Assembly: GCF_001652275.1 (NCBI RefSeq)
Contig: NZ_LVZK01000001.1
Span: forward strand, 496,001-560,000
Reading direction: 5' to 3'
Length of the DNA: 64,000 nucleotides
Source of the DNA: Peptidiphaga gingivicola
Lineage (GTDB): Bacteria > Actinomycetota > Actinomycetes > Actinomycetales > Actinomycetaceae
Below are positions 1 through 9,187 of the stretch, in pieces (the stretch's first letter is position 1; every line of letters begins with the position of its first letter). A program made the translations under genes and the position numbers. The notes beneath the pieces are model-generated. The model was not told the DNA's origin, did no database searches, and worked only from the letters and a program-made list of their open reading frames with translations.

Positions 1-1341
1 GTGTATCTTAGCGATCTCGCGCTGACGGATTTCCGCTCCTACGAGCGGGCGATCGTCGCCCTAAAGCCGGGGGTGACGGTTCTCGTCGGCGAGAACGGGC
101 AGGGGAAGACGAATCTCATCGAGGCCGTCGGATACCTGTCGACCCTCTCGTCCCACAGGGTTTCGGGCGACGCCGCATTGGTCCGCCAAGGGGCGACGGC
201 CGCGGTGGTGCAAGCGCGCGTCGTCCGCTCTTCCGCGCCGACGACGGTCGAGGTGGAAATCTACTCCGGCCGGGCCAACCGCGCGAGGATCAACCGCGGA
301 CTCGTGCGTCCGCCCGAAATCGTCGGCACGGTGCGCAGCGTCCTTTTCGCACCCGAGGACTTGGAATTGGTCTCCGGCGATCCCGCGGCGCGGCGGTCCT
401 TCCTCGACAGAATCATGGTTCAGCTTCGACCGCGGATGGTCGCGGTCAAATCCGAGTACGACAGGGCGGCGCGACAGCGTGCGGCTCTGTTGAAATCGGC
501 CGGTGCGGCGCGCAGGGGCGGCGGATCGGCGGACGCGGCCGCGCTGGACGTCTGGGACGTGCAATTGGCCAAGCTTGGAGCGAGGATAACTGCCGCCCGC
601 GCGGAGATCGTCGCCAGGCTGCGGCCCCGTGTCGACGAGTTCTACGCGAAGGTCTCGGGTGGGCGCGGCCCTGCTGAAATCGCCTACCGCGCAAGCGCCG
701 GACGGCTTACGGAGCGGGCGAACGGCGCCGGCGGTGGGCCCGACTTCGACGAAGGCACGCAGGAAGAGCTTCGCGACGTCGAGCTCAACGAAATCCGGCT
801 CATCAGCGCCATGGCCGAGCGGCGCGAGGAGGAGATCAGACGCGGCGTGAACCTCGTCGGCCCGCACCGAGACGAACTTGAACTCGCCCTTGGGACGCTG
901 CCCGCCCGAGGATACGCCTCCCACGGCGAATCATGGAGCTATGCACTTGCTCTCAAGCTCGCCTCTTGGCGGGTTCTGTGCGGCGACGAATCGGGCGAAT
1001 GGGCGGAGGGCGGCGAGCCCGTCCTCATCCTCGACGACGTCTTCGCCGAGCTCGACGCGCGACGCAGAGACCGTCTGGCGCGAATCGTCGAAGAGGCCGA
1101 GCAGGCGATTGTCACAGCGGCCGTCGGAAGCGAGCTTCCGGCAGAACTGGGTGGGCGCCGCCTGACGGTGACGCTGGGGAACGTCTCGGAGGAGCCCGAG
1201 AGCGTTTCGGAGAAAATGACAAGCGTCGTCAAGGAATCTGGCAATGTCGCCGAGGAAACACGAAGCGATGGCGAGGAAGACGGCGGAAATGCGCCGGTCG
1301 CGGGGAACGGCCGCGCCGCGGAGGGCGGCGGCGATGGCTGA
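1..1341 (+). CDS. recF: DNA replication/repair protein RecF
   Basis: RecF is a cytoplasmic SMC-like ATPase that binds gapped DNA and helps load RecA. The N-terminus (LALTDFRSYE) and the Walker A motif GENGQGKT at residues 30-37 are classic RecF, and the Walker B stretch VLILDDVFAELD begins near residue 341. The GTG at base 1 gives the usual RecF N-terminus, so the gene looks complete although the window starts there. The last 55 or so residues are a Glu/Gly-rich low-complexity tail beyond the usual family end, and this tail overlaps the start of the next gene. recF-dciA-gyrB is the standard actinobacterial origin order; dnaA and dnaN are expected just upstream, outside the window. Confidence 0.97.
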   Translation: MYLSDLALTDFRSYERAIVALKPGVTVLVGENGQGKTNLIEAVGYLSTLSSHRVSGDAALVRQGATAAVVQARVVRSSAPTTVEVEIYSGRANRARINRGLVRPPEIVGTVRSVLFAPEDLELVSGDPAARRSFLDRIMVQLRPRMVAVKSEYDRAARQRAALLKSAGAARRGGGSADAAALDVWDVQLAKLGARITAARAEIVARLRPRVDEFYAKVSGGRGPAEIAYRASAGRLTERANGAGGGPDFDEGTQEELRDVELNEIRLISAMAERREEEIRRGVNLVGPHRDELELALGTLPARGYASHGESWSYALALKLASWRVLCGDESGEWAEGGEPVLILDDVFAELDARRRDRLARIVEEAEQAIVTAAVGSELPAELGGRRLTVTLGNVSEEPESVSEKMTSVVKESGNVAEETRSDGEEDGGNAPVAGNGRAAEGGGDG

Positions 1342-1951
1342 CGGTGCAATCGATGCGGCGAAGAGGGCCGCGATCGAGCGAAACGGCGACGTGCTCGCGC
1401 TTCGCGCTCTGGATCGGGCTCGGGAGGCCTCGTACGCCCGCGGCGACGTGCGTACGAGGCGCCCGTCGGCAGCGCGGACTTTCGAGGAGGCCCGCAGCCG
1501 AGAGACGCACGATGCGGACGAGCCTCTCGGCGACGAGGTCCAGAGCCCCGGCCCGGGATGGGGCGACGTCGGAAGCGGCCCGCGGCCTTCGCACCGGGAC
1601 CCCCACCCGATCGGCCAGATCCTCGCCCGCTATGTTCGGGACAAAGGGTGGCGCGAGAGGCTCGAGGTCGCATCCGTGGCCAGCAGATGGCCCGAGATTG
1701 TGGGCCCGACGGTGGCCAAGCATTGCACCGTCGAAGACTTCTCCGACGGCGGGCGGCTCACGCTGCGCACGTCGTCGACGTCGTGGGAAACCCAGATCCG
1801 CGCCCTTCAAGCGACCCTCGAGGCGACCCTCGCCAAAGAGGTGGGCGAAGGAGTGGTCAAGGAGATCGTGGTCAAGGGGCCGTCGCAGCCGAGCTGGAAA
1901 CACGGCCGCTTCTCGGTTCGAGGGCGGGGCCCGCGCGACACGTACGGATGA
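1334..1951 (+). CDS. dciA: DciA-family protein (DUF721), helicase-loading factor
   Basis: This gene encodes a DUF721 protein. In mycobacteria the equivalent gene between recF and gyrB encodes DciA, which interacts with the replicative helicase DnaB. The family domain is the C-terminal half (HPIGQILARYVRDKGWRE, then RWPEIVGPTVAKHC and LRTSSTSWETQIRAL). The N-terminal 90 residues are charged and disordered-looking. I chose the ATG at 1334 because it overlaps the recF stop and has GGAGGG 10 bases upstream. An in-frame ATG at 1244 would add 30 residues. Translational coupling to recF is likely. Confidence 0.85.
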   Translation: MADGAIDAAKRAAIERNGDVLALRALDRAREASYARGDVRTRRPSAARTFEEARSRETHDADEPLGDEVQSPGPGWGDVGSGPRPSHRDPHPIGQILARYVRDKGWRERLEVASVASRWPEIVGPTVAKHCTVEDFSDGGRLTLRTSSTSWETQIRALQATLEATLAKEVGEGVVKEIVVKGPSQPSWKHGRFSVRGRGPRDTYG

Positions 1952-2027
1952 TGCGAGCGAAAACCCTGAGGAAACGTGCACTAGCACACGTACGGTCAGA
2001 TTGGTCCATTCATTCCGTGAAGCGCGG

Positions 2028-2062
2028 TAGAATTGCTTAGGCCCCTTTGTTGGTGGGGGCCT
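2028..2062 (+). promoter_or_regulatory. gyrB upstream region: -10-like box and short hairpin
   Basis: The 185-base gap between dciA and gyrB contains TAGAAT (2028-2033), which resembles a -10 box. It is followed by a 7-bp inverted repeat, AGGCCCC (2039-2045) with GGGGCCT (2056-2062). No well-spaced -35 is visible. The hairpin could end dciA transcripts or sit in the gyrB leader. gyrB is commonly controlled by supercoiling at its promoter, but that is not shown here. Confidence 0.3.
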
Positions 2063-2136
2063 ACCGCAGCGGGGGCAGCGCTTCACACAGACGTCGTGAT
2101 GGGCTCCGCATGCTTAGGCGAAGGAGAAACTCAAGC

Positions 2137-4200
2137 GTGACGACAGACGAAACATCCGCAGATAACGCGGCCCCCGAAGAGGAAAGCGTCGTCAAAGTCT
2201 CAAAAGGCCAGGCCTACGACGCCTCGTCGATCACTGTTCTCGAGGGTCTCGAAGCCGTCCGCAAACGCCCGGGCATGTACATTGGCTCCACAGGCGAGCG
2301 CGGACTCCACCACTGCGTGTACGAAGTGGTCGACAATTCGGTCGATGAGGCGCTGGCCGGGATCTGCGACCACATCGAGGTGACGATTTTGGCCGACGGG
2401 GGCCTGCGTGTGCGTGACAACGGCCGCGGCATCCCGGTCAACGAGCACCCAACGGAGCACAAGCCAGCCGTCGAAGTGGTCATGACGATCTTGCACGCCG
2501 GAGGCAAGTTCGGAAACGGAGGATATGCGGTTTCCGGAGGACTGCACGGCGTCGGCGTCTCCGTCGTCAACGCCCTTTCGACTCGAATGGAGACGGAAGT
2601 GCGCCGCGACGGGTACGTCTGGCGCATCTCCTTTGAAAACGGCGTCCCGACGGGCCCCCTCGAGCGCGGCGAGCAAACCGACGAGCACGGAACGACGCAG
2701 ACGTTCTGGGCGAATCCCGACATCTTCGAAACGACGCACTACGATTTCGAAACCCTGCGGCGCCGCTTCCAGCAGATGGCCTTCCTCAACAAAGACCTGC
2801 GCATCACGCTCACCGACGAACGGCCGACGGCCACCCCCGAAGGCGACGAGGTCGTCGGCGAGACGGGAGAAGGCTCTCCGACGCCGGGGTACCGCAGCGT
2901 CTCGTACATGTATTCGGGAGGGCTCCTCGACTACGTCAAGCATCTCAACACGACGAAGAAGGTCGAGGTCGTCCACCCGGACGTCGTCTACTTCGAAGCG
3001 GAGGACCGCGAGAGGCAGATCCAATGCGAGGTCGCGATGCAGTGGACGTCCGCCTACTCGGAGACCCTCAACACCTTCGCCAACACGATCAACACCACCG
3101 AGGGCGGCACCCACGAGGAGGGCTTCCGCTCCGCGCTGACCTCCGTGATCAACAAGTACGCCCGTGACAAGGGGCTGCTCAAGGACAAGGACCCCAACCT
3201 TTCGGGCGACGACATCCGCGAGGGTCTGACGGCCATCATCTCGGTCAAACTCGGCAATCCGCAGTTCGAAGGCCAGACGAAGACGAAGCTCGGGAACACC
3301 GAGGCACGGACATTTGTTCAACAGCAGGTCTACTCGCATCTGACGGACTGGCTCGACATGCATCCGAACGAGGCAAAGGACATCATCCGCAAGGCCCTTC
3401 AGGCTTTCGCCGCCAGGGCCGCGGCGCGCAAGGCCCGCGAGGCGACGCGTCGCAAAAGCGTGCTCGAATCGGCGTCGATGCCCGGCAAGCTCAAGGATTG
3501 CACGTCGCGCAACCCGGAAGAGTGCGAGATCTTCATCGTCGAGGGGGATTCTGCGGGAGGCTCGGCCGTCAACGGGCGCGATCCCGAGCACCAGGCGATC
3601 ATGCCGATTCGCGGGAAGATCCTCAACGTCGAGAAGGCGCGATTGGACCGCGCGCTTTCCTCGGACACGATCCAGGGGCTCATCACGGCCTTCGGCACGG
3701 GCATCGGCGACGAGTTCGACATGGCCAAGCTCCGCTATCACAAGATCGTGTTCATGGCAGACGCCGACGTCGATGGATCCCACATCGCAACCTTGTTGCT
3801 GACCCTCGTCTACAGGTATATGCGCCCCCTCATCGAGGGCGGGCATGTGTACCTGGCGATGCCGCCGCTCTACCGCATCAAGTGGACGAACGCCGTTCAC
3901 GATTACGTCTTCTCCGATCGTGAGCGCGACGAGAAGCTCGTCGAAGGCAAGGACAAGGGCTTTCGCCTTCCCCGGGAGGAAAGCCAGCGCATCCAGCGAT
4001 ACAAAGGCTTGGGCGAGATGAACGCCGAAGAGTTGTGGGACACCACGATGAATCCCGAGGCCCGCACCCTCAAACAGGTTTCGATCGACGACGCCGCGGC
4101 GACCGACGAGACTTTCTCCATCCTCATGGGCGAGGACGTCGAGTCCCGCCGAGGCTTCATTCAGCGCAACGCGCACGACGTGCGATTCCTCGACATCTAA
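2137..4200 (+). CDS. gyrB: DNA gyrase subunit B
   Basis: This is the ATPase subunit of gyrase, which with GyrA introduces negative supercoils. The GHKL ATPase domain carries [21 protein letters not shown] and [14 protein letters not shown], and the QTKTKLGN lysine loop follows. The TOPRIM domain shows EGDSAGGSA and DADVDGSHI, the metal-binding residues. The GTG at 2137 is preferred over an upstream in-frame ATG (2047) because AAGGAG lies at 2121-2126 and the extra 30 residues upstream resemble no GyrB. The product is 687 residues, normal for the family. gyrA follows 12 bases later, so the two are co-transcribed. Confidence 0.98.
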   Translation: MTTDETSADNAAPEEESVVKVSKGQAYDASSITVLEGLEAVRKRPGMYIGSTGERGLHHCVYEVVDNSVDEALAGICDHIEVTILADGGLRVRDNGRGIPVNEHPTEHKPAVEVVMTILHAGGKFGNGGYAVSGGLHGVGVSVVNALSTRMETEVRRDGYVWRISFENGVPTGPLERGEQTDEHGTTQTFWANPDIFETTHYDFETLRRRFQQMAFLNKDLRITLTDERPTATPEGDEVVGETGEGSPTPGYRSVSYMYSGGLLDYVKHLNTTKKVEVVHPDVVYFEAEDRERQIQCEVAMQWTSAYSETLNTFANTINTTEGGTHEEGFRSALTSVINKYARDKGLLKDKDPNLSGDDIREGLTAIISVKLGNPQFEGQTKTKLGNTEARTFVQQQVYSHLTDWLDMHPNEAKDIIRKALQAFAARAAARKAREATRRKSVLESASMPGKLKDCTSRNPEECEIFIVEGDSAGGSAVNGRDPEHQAIMPIRGKILNVEKARLDRALSSDTIQGLITAFGTGIGDEFDMAKLRYHKIVFMADADVDGSHIATLLLTLVYRYMRPLIEGGHVYLAMPPLYRIKWTNAVHDYVFSDRERDEKLVEGKDKGFRLPREESQRIQRYKGLGEMNAEELWDTTMNPEARTLKQVSIDDAAATDETFSILMGEDVESRRGFIQRNAHDVRFLDI

Positions 4201-4212
4201 GGCAAGGAACCA

Positions 4213-6801
4213 GTGAGCGAAGACACCGTTTACAATCACGGCCTCATCAAAGGGGTCGACCTCCAGCGCGAGATGGAGAAGTCGTACCTCGACTACGCAA
4301 TGTCGGTCATTGTGGGCCGCGCCTTGCCCGATGTGCGCGACGGCCTCAAGCCCGTGCACAGACGCGTCATCTATGCGATGTACGACGGCGGCTACAGGCC
4401 CGACAACTCGTTTTCGAAGTCGGCGAAGGTGGTCGGCGACGTCATGGGCCACTACCATCCGCACGGCGACGTCGCCATTTACGACACCGTCGTGCGGCTG
4501 GTCCAGCCGTGGTCGATGCGTTATCCGCTCGTTGCGGGCCAAGGCAACTTCGGCACGCCCGGAGACCTCGGCGCGGCCGCGCCGAGGTACACCGAAGTGC
4601 GGATGGCGCCCCTCGCCATGGAAATGGTGCGCGACATCAAGGAACAGACGGTCGACTTCGAACCGAACTACGACGGCTCGCTTCTGGAGCCGACCGTTCT
4701 CACATCGCGCTTCCCGAATCTGCTCGTCAACGGATCCGAAGGCATCGCCGTCGGCATGGCGACGCGGATTCCGCCGCACAACCTGCGGGAGGTCGCGGCC
4801 GGCGTCCAGTGGTATCTGGAGAACCCCGACGCGACGAAAGAAGAGCTGCTCGCGGCCCTCATACAGCGGATCAAGGGGCCTGATTTTCCGACTGGCGCCC
4901 TCATCCTCGGGACCCGCGGCATCGAGGACATGTATCGCACCGGCCACGGCTCGATCACCCAGCGGGCGGTCGTCGAAGTGGACGAGATCCACGGCAGGCA
5001 GTGCCTTGTCGTCACCGACCTCCCCTATCAGGTCAACCCCGACCGCCTGCTCGACAAGATGGTCGAAGGCATCAAGGACGGCCGCCTTCCCGGCATCGCC
5101 GACATCCGTGACGAGACTTCGGGGCGCGCCGGCCAGCGCATCGTCGTCGTTCTGAAGAAAGACGCCGTGGCCAAGGTCGTGCTCAACAACCTGTACAAAC
5201 ACACCCAGCTTCAGAACAACTTCCCGGCCAACATGCTGGCGCTCGTCGACGGCGTTCCCCGCACGCTCTCTCTCGACGGCTTCGTTCGCCACTGGGTGGC
5301 ATTCCAAATGGAGGTCATCCTCCGCCGCACGGAATACCGGCTCGGCGAGGCCCTCAAGCGCCTTCACATCCTCGAGGGCTATCTCAAGGCGCTCGACCAG
5401 CTGGACGCCGTCATTGCGCTCATCCGCAGCTCGCAGACGGTCGACCTCGCCCGCACGGGCCTCATGGACCTGCTGGAGATCGACGAAGACCAGGCCAATG
5501 CGATCCTCGAGATGCAGCTGCGTCGCCTGGCCGCCCTAGAGCGCCAGAAGATCATCGACGAGTACGAGGAGAAGGCCGCCCTCGTCGCGGACTACAAGGA
5601 CATCATCGCCAAGCCGGAGCGCCAACGCGCCATCATCGGCGAGGAGCTCGGCGCCATCGTCGACAAGTACGGAGACGACAGGCGCACGACGATTCTTCCC
5701 TTCGACGGCGAGATGTCGGTCGAGGATCTCATTCCCGAGGAAGACGTCGTCGTCACCATCACCCGCGGGGGTTTCATCAAACGCACCAAAACCTCCGAGT
5801 ATCGGGCTCAACACCGCGGCGGCAAGGGAATCAAGGGCGCCTCGCTCCGCGGAGACGACGTCGTCGAGCACTTCGACGTCGGCTCGACCCACGAATGGCA
5901 CCTCTTCTTCACAAATCTGGGCAGGGTCTATCGAATCAAGGGGTACGAAATCCCCGAGGCGGGGCGCGACGCGAAGGGCCAGCACATCGCGAACCTACTC
6001 GCCTTCCAACCGGGCGAGACGATCGCCTCGACGATCACGCTCAAGGGCTACGATCAAGCGCAGTATCTCGTGCTTGCCACGGCGGACGGCCTCGTGAAGA
6101 AGACGCGGTTGAGCGACTACGATTCGCCGCGCACCGGCGGTCTCATCGCGATCAAGCTCCGTGAGAACGGCAACGGGACGGATCATGTGGTGGCTGCCTG
6201 TCTGGTCGACGAGGACGACGACCTCCTCCTCGTTTCCCGCAAGGGAATGTCCCTTCGCTTCAAGGCGACCGACGAAGCGCTGAGGCCCATGGGGCGCCCC
6301 TCCTCGGGTGTGACGGGAATGAAGTTCCGCGAGGGCGATTCGCTGCTGACGATGAGGGTGGTCAGGGACAACGCGGAAGTCTTCGTCGTCACAGAGGGCG
6401 GTTTCGCCAAGCGGACGTCGGTCGACGAGTACCGGATCCAAGGCCGTGCCGGCTTGGGAATCAAGGTTGCGAAACTGACCGAGGAACGGGGAGACCTCGT
6501 CGGCGCCCTTATCACCGAAGGCGAAGACGTCATGGTCATCATGGAGTCGGGCAAAGTGATGCGGGCCTCTGCCGCCGAGGTTTCGAAGACCGGACGCAAC
6601 ACCCAAGGCGTCACTTTCGCCCGTCCCGACGGCGGTGACAGGATCATCGCAATCGCTCGAAACATTGAAACGACGATCGAAGCGGAGGTCGGGCAGTCCG
6701 ACGGCGAAGGCGAAAACGCCGCGGACACGGTAGCCTCTGTGGTGGAGGTTTCTACGGAGACCGCCACAGATCACGCCAACCAGGCTGGAGCAACGGAGTA
6801 A
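4213..6801 (+). CDS. gyrA: DNA gyrase subunit A
   Basis: This is the DNA-cleaving and religating subunit of gyrase (862 residues). The active-site tyrosine is Tyr126 in APRYTEVRM. The quinolone-determining region reads [10 protein letters not shown], with Val87 at the position equivalent to Escherichia coli Ser83 and M. tuberculosis Ala90; the acidic Asp91 is kept. The C-terminal half carries the beta-pinwheel blades that wrap DNA, with the Q-rich GyrA-box-like stretch HRGGKGIKG near residue 538. The GTG start at 4213 is preceded by AAGGA. The final 40 residues are an acidic variable tail. Confidence 0.98.
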   Translation: MSEDTVYNHGLIKGVDLQREMEKSYLDYAMSVIVGRALPDVRDGLKPVHRRVIYAMYDGGYRPDNSFSKSAKVVGDVMGHYHPHGDVAIYDTVVRLVQPWSMRYPLVAGQGNFGTPGDLGAAAPRYTEVRMAPLAMEMVRDIKEQTVDFEPNYDGSLLEPTVLTSRFPNLLVNGSEGIAVGMATRIPPHNLREVAAGVQWYLENPDATKEELLAALIQRIKGPDFPTGALILGTRGIEDMYRTGHGSITQRAVVEVDEIHGRQCLVVTDLPYQVNPDRLLDKMVEGIKDGRLPGIADIRDETSGRAGQRIVVVLKKDAVAKVVLNNLYKHTQLQNNFPANMLALVDGVPRTLSLDGFVRHWVAFQMEVILRRTEYRLGEALKRLHILEGYLKALDQLDAVIALIRSSQTVDLARTGLMDLLEIDEDQANAILEMQLRRLAALERQKIIDEYEEKAALVADYKDIIAKPERQRAIIGEELGAIVDKYGDDRRTTILPFDGEMSVEDLIPEEDVVVTITRGGFIKRTKTSEYRAQHRGGKGIKGASLRGDDVVEHFDVGSTHEWHLFFTNLGRVYRIKGYEIPEAGRDAKGQHIANLLAFQPGETIASTITLKGYDQAQYLVLATADGLVKKTRLSDYDSPRTGGLIAIKLRENGNGTDHVVAACLVDEDDDLLLVSRKGMSLRFKATDEALRPMGRPSSGVTGMKFREGDSLLTMRVVRDNAEVFVVTEGGFAKRTSVDEYRIQGRAGLGIKVAKLTEERGDLVGALITEGEDVMVIMESGKVMRASAAEVSKTGRNTQGVTFARPDGGDRIIAIARNIETTIEAEVGQSDGEGENAADTVASVVEVSTETATDHANQAGATE

Positions 6802-6804
6802 TCG

Positions 6805-7320
6805 ATGAGTGAGAAACCGAAGACGGAGGCCACGCGCCCTACGAGTGGGCAGACCGAGGCCGCCGATACCCGCAATACAGGTTTCAAAGCGGCAGCGGCA
6901 AAGGGGAAGGCCGCATTGGGGGCCAAGTTCGCAGCCGACCCCCAACCGAAGCAGTCAGTGGGCATTCGACGGGTGAAGATGACGATCTCGAAGGTCGACC
7001 CCCTGTCAGCCCTCAAGATTGGCTTCATCACATCAGTCGCGATAGGCATCATGATCGTCGTCGCGATGATGATCCTATGGTTCGTTCTGAACAACATGAA
7101 GGTTTTCAGCCAGATCGACGACCTGCTTCAGACGCTCAACCAGCCCGACCTGCTCAGACTCGGCGAGTACCTCGAGTTCGGGCGGTGGATGAGCTTCGCC
7201 GTCATCATCGCCATCATCGACGTCGTGCTTCTGACGGCGATGGCGGCCGTCGGGGCGCTGCTGTACAACCTCATAGCATCTCTCGTCGGAGGCCAACGCA
7301 TAACCGTCACCGACGAGTAG
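6805..7320 (+). CDS. DUF3566 transmembrane protein
   Basis: This small membrane protein (171 residues) follows gyrA in nearly all actinobacteria (Rv0007 position in M. tuberculosis). Residues 1-55 are polar and charged. The DUF3566 domain follows, with RRVKMTISKVDPLSALKIGF and two long hydrophobic helices, roughly residues 70-95 and 130-160. Its function is not established; the conserved position beside gyrase and near cell-division genes is the main clue. The ATG at 6805 lies 3 bases after the gyrA stop with GGAG just upstream, so it belongs to the gyrase operon. Confidence 0.9.
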   Translation: MSEKPKTEATRPTSGQTEAADTRNTGFKAAAAKGKAALGAKFAADPQPKQSVGIRRVKMTISKVDPLSALKIGFITSVAIGIMIVVAMMILWFVLNNMKVFSQIDDLLQTLNQPDLLRLGEYLEFGRWMSFAVIIAIIDVVLLTAMAAVGALLYNLIASLVGGQRITVTDE

Positions 7321-7443
7321 CGGTCGGATCCCCGGAGTTGCGCCCGCTTCCGTGGGCTTCGACGCCGTCGATCGCGTCGGCGTCGTCCTCGCGGACTCAA
7401 TGGCCTGAGGTTTGAGGCACCGCACACATCCCTCGATTCAGGT

Positions 7444-7473
7444 TTGGAAATCGGCGAAACACTGGGGTAATCT
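7444..7473 (+). promoter_or_regulatory. Putative promoter of tRNA-Ile
   Basis: TTGGAA (7444-7449) and TAATCT (7468-7473) are separated by 18 bases and end 22 bases before the tRNA-Ile gene. The spacing fits a primary sigma factor promoter. The rest of the interval 7321-7443 shows nothing recognisable. Confidence 0.4.
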
Positions 7474-7495
7474 AGACCGGCACCCAGAAGTGCGA

Positions 7496-7569
7496 GGGCC
7501 TATAGCTCAGTCGGTTAGAGCGCTTCCCTGATAAGGAAGAGGTCGCTGGTTCGAGTCCAGCTAGGCCCA
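7496..7569 (+). tRNA. tRNA-Ile (GAT)
   Basis: This 74-nt cloverleaf has acceptor arms GGGCCTA and TAGGCCC, and an anticodon stem CTTCC/GGAAG around the loop CTGATAA, giving anticodon GAT. The T-arm is GCTGGTTCGAGTCCAGC. Its place after gyrA is conserved in actinobacteria. Confidence 0.97.
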
Positions 7570-7594
7570 CGCAAGAACACGGAGGGAATGAATC

Positions 7595-7714
7595 ATGAAG
7601 AAGATCGCAGTCACGGCCCTCGCATTCGTTATCGGATATGTCGGATGGGTTGGCGTCCAAAAGAAGCTTCAGGATCGGGCAGTCTGGTACGAGGTTTCCG
7701 ATCCCGTCGAATAG
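7595..7714 (+). CDS. DLW-39 family small membrane protein
   Basis: This 39-residue protein lies between tRNA-Ile and tRNA-Ala. It starts MKKIAVTALAFVIGYVG, a single hydrophobic helix, and ends with DRAVWYEVSDPVE, matching the DLW-39 family by size, layout and location. The family is named for its 39-residue length and an Asp-Leu-Trp motif; here that motif is relaxed to Asp-Arg-Ala-Val-Trp. Function is unknown. The ATG at 7595 has GGAGGG at 7581-7586 upstream. Identification rests on context, length and C-terminal pattern, not on a database search. Confidence 0.75.
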   Translation: MKKIAVTALAFVIGYVGWVGVQKKLQDRAVWYEVSDPVE

Positions 7715-7749
7715 TCCGGAAAGCACCTTCCTGCAACTGCTGCCGGCTC

Positions 7750-7822
7750 GGGGCTATGGCGCAATTGGTAGCGCACCTGCTTTGCAAGCAGGGGGTTACG
7801 GGTTCGAGTCCCGTTAGCTCCA
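7750..7822 (+). tRNA. tRNA-Ala (TGC)
   Basis: This 73-nt cloverleaf has acceptor GGGGCTA pairing with TAGCTCC and including the G3-U70 wobble pair that marks alanine tRNAs. The anticodon loop TTTGCAA gives TGC, and the T-arm is ACGGGTTCGAGTCCCGT. It follows tRNA-Ile as in other actinobacteria. Confidence 0.97.
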
Positions 7823-7824
7823 CT

Positions 7825-7858
7825 CATCCCCAGTTCGACCTCCCTCGGACTGGGGATG
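7825..7858 (+). terminator. Hairpin terminator after tRNA-Ala
   Basis: A perfect 10-bp inverted repeat, CATCCCCAGT (7825-7834) and ACTGGGGATG (7849-7858), starts 2 bases after tRNA-Ala. It is followed by a weakly T-rich stretch (CTTGTGTT). It most likely ends the gyrase-tRNA transcription unit. Confidence 0.7.
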
Positions 7859-8100
7859 CTTGTGTTCGAGTTTCAACTGTCCGTTCAAAGGCTCCGTCAT
7901 TGACGGCGGACGTCAATCGCCTTGATCGCTTTGATCAACACGACTCCCCCGACGACGCAGGCAATATTGCGTCCTACAGCCAGGATCTCCTCTCGTGACG
8001 TTTTGAATGAACATTCCACCTTCGGCGGCCACAATGCGACGTTGCATACGAGTTCCATGCCCATCAGCCTACGTCGAATCGGCCGCCGAAGGAAATGGCG

Positions 8101-8173
8101 GGAGGCAGGCGATTGAGTAGGAGGCAGGCGATTGAGCGCGAGACTCGAGATCTTAAGCTCGAGACTCGAGATC
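8101..8173. repeat. Two adjacent short tandem repeats
   Basis: A 17-base unit starting GGAGGCAGGC occurs at 8101-8117 and 8120-8136. A 13-base unit, GAGACTCGAGATC, occurs at 8140-8152 and 8161-8173. The second copy of the latter runs into the 3' end of the acetyltransferase gene. The rest of 7859-8152 shows no gene. Confidence 0.7.
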
Positions 8174-8653
8174 AACGATGTAGGCGTTGTAGGGATTGCC
8201 TTCTACGGGCGCGAAGCCGCACTGCTTATAGAGGTTGACGGCGCCGTTTCCCTCCTCGACGCTAAGGGACACTCTCTCGACGCGGCGATTCTGTGCCTCG
8301 CCGAGGAGAGCGCGTAGAAGCGACCGGCCGACGCCGCGGCGTCGGTAGCCGTCCCACACGGAAATGCTCAATTCGGGAACGCCGTCCGCTATATAGCCGA
8401 AGCCCGGATCCGTCGCATCGAAGAACGTCAGCCACGCCAGGCCGACGAGCCGGCCGTTTGATTCGGCGGCGAGCCCGAAATCGCCCGACGACTCGTCGAA
8501 TCGGAAGTAATGGCTGAACTCCGGCGTCGAATCGATGTCGGCGTAGGTGAATCTGCGTGAGCCGGTCCAGTTCATGTTCGCGAGCGTCGCCGCTCGCATG
8601 AGCTCGCGGTCCGAAGACGACAGAGGTCTAAAGGTCAGGTCTGAGGCTTTCAC
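8153..8653 (-). CDS. GNAT-family N-acetyltransferase
   Basis: This 166-residue protein has a GNAT fold. The acetyl-CoA-binding motif A is visible as ELSISVWDGYRRRGVGRSLLRAL (the R-x-x-G-x-G loop is RRRGVG), followed by VSLSVEEGNGAVNLYKQCGF, the usual motif B. It probably transfers an acetyl group to a small molecule or protein amine; the substrate cannot be told from sequence. The GTG start at 8653 opens directly into the domain. The gene stands alone on the minus strand. Confidence 0.85.
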   Translation of the reverse strand: MKASDLTFRPLSSSDRELMRAATLANMNWTGSRRFTYADIDSTPEFSHYFRFDESSGDFGLAAESNGRLVGLAWLTFFDATDPGFGYIADGVPELSISVWDGYRRRGVGRSLLRALLGEAQNRRVERVSLSVEEGNGAVNLYKQCGFAPVEGNPYNAYIVDLESRA

Positions 8654-8710
8654 CTGTCCAAACTATCAGGACTGACGCGATCGAGCCGCGGACCGCCTCT
8701 GTTTGCCCTT

Positions 8711-8902
8711 GCCGCGTCGCTCGGAGCCCTTGACTACAAAATCGAAGAGGGCGTGCGGGAGGCGATTCAGAGTATAAGCCGCTCCTTCGATGAAGGAATG
8801 CCAATCATCTCGGCGTTCCGTTTTCAACTGAAAAGATGGGTATTGAAATCCATCGACGCGGGCGTCGGAACGATATATGATCAAAACGTTCTAAAGCGGT
8901 AG
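8711..8902 (+). pseudogene. Possible 3' remnant of an unidentified gene
   Basis: The frame ending at the TAG at 8900-8902 reads with natural, amphipathic composition (LDYKIEEGVREAIQSISRSF, then FRFQLKRWVLKSIDAGVG). It has no plausible start upstream: the frame simply runs open into the antisense of the acetyltransferase gene. This looks like the tail of a truncated gene. I do not recognise a family. The rest of 8903-9187 shows nothing beyond the leader of the next gene. Confidence 0.25.
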
Positions 8903-9187
8903 GGATGCCGCTTCGCTCACCACCACGTTCCTCGCCGTCTGCCTCTAATATGGAGGGAAAATGTGTAATTGAAAAAGAACTCCGAGTTCTTCGCGGCGAC
9001 GGCCGCCCACGTGAGGCCCGCGACGCGATATCTCGCGCGAAATCGGACTCTTTGTCACGCCGCGTGCATTGACTGACGCAGCGGTGGTTCGAACTAAAGT
9101 CTAAATTGCCTCGCAACATGGCGGAGACGCCACTGCATTCCCTATGCGCGCTCATTGCACGCCTTCATTGTCACCATGGAGGAGATC

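Noticed and set aside
2200-5367. Open reading frame of over 1000 codons on the minus strand across gyrB and gyrA
   Set aside because: It is antisense to two certain genes. Long antisense frames are a known effect of GC-rich codon use, and the product resembles nothing.
8666-8884. 72-codon minus-strand frame upstream of the acetyltransferase
   Set aside because: The opposite strand reads more naturally and is listed as a possible remnant; this frame has poor composition and no ribosome site.
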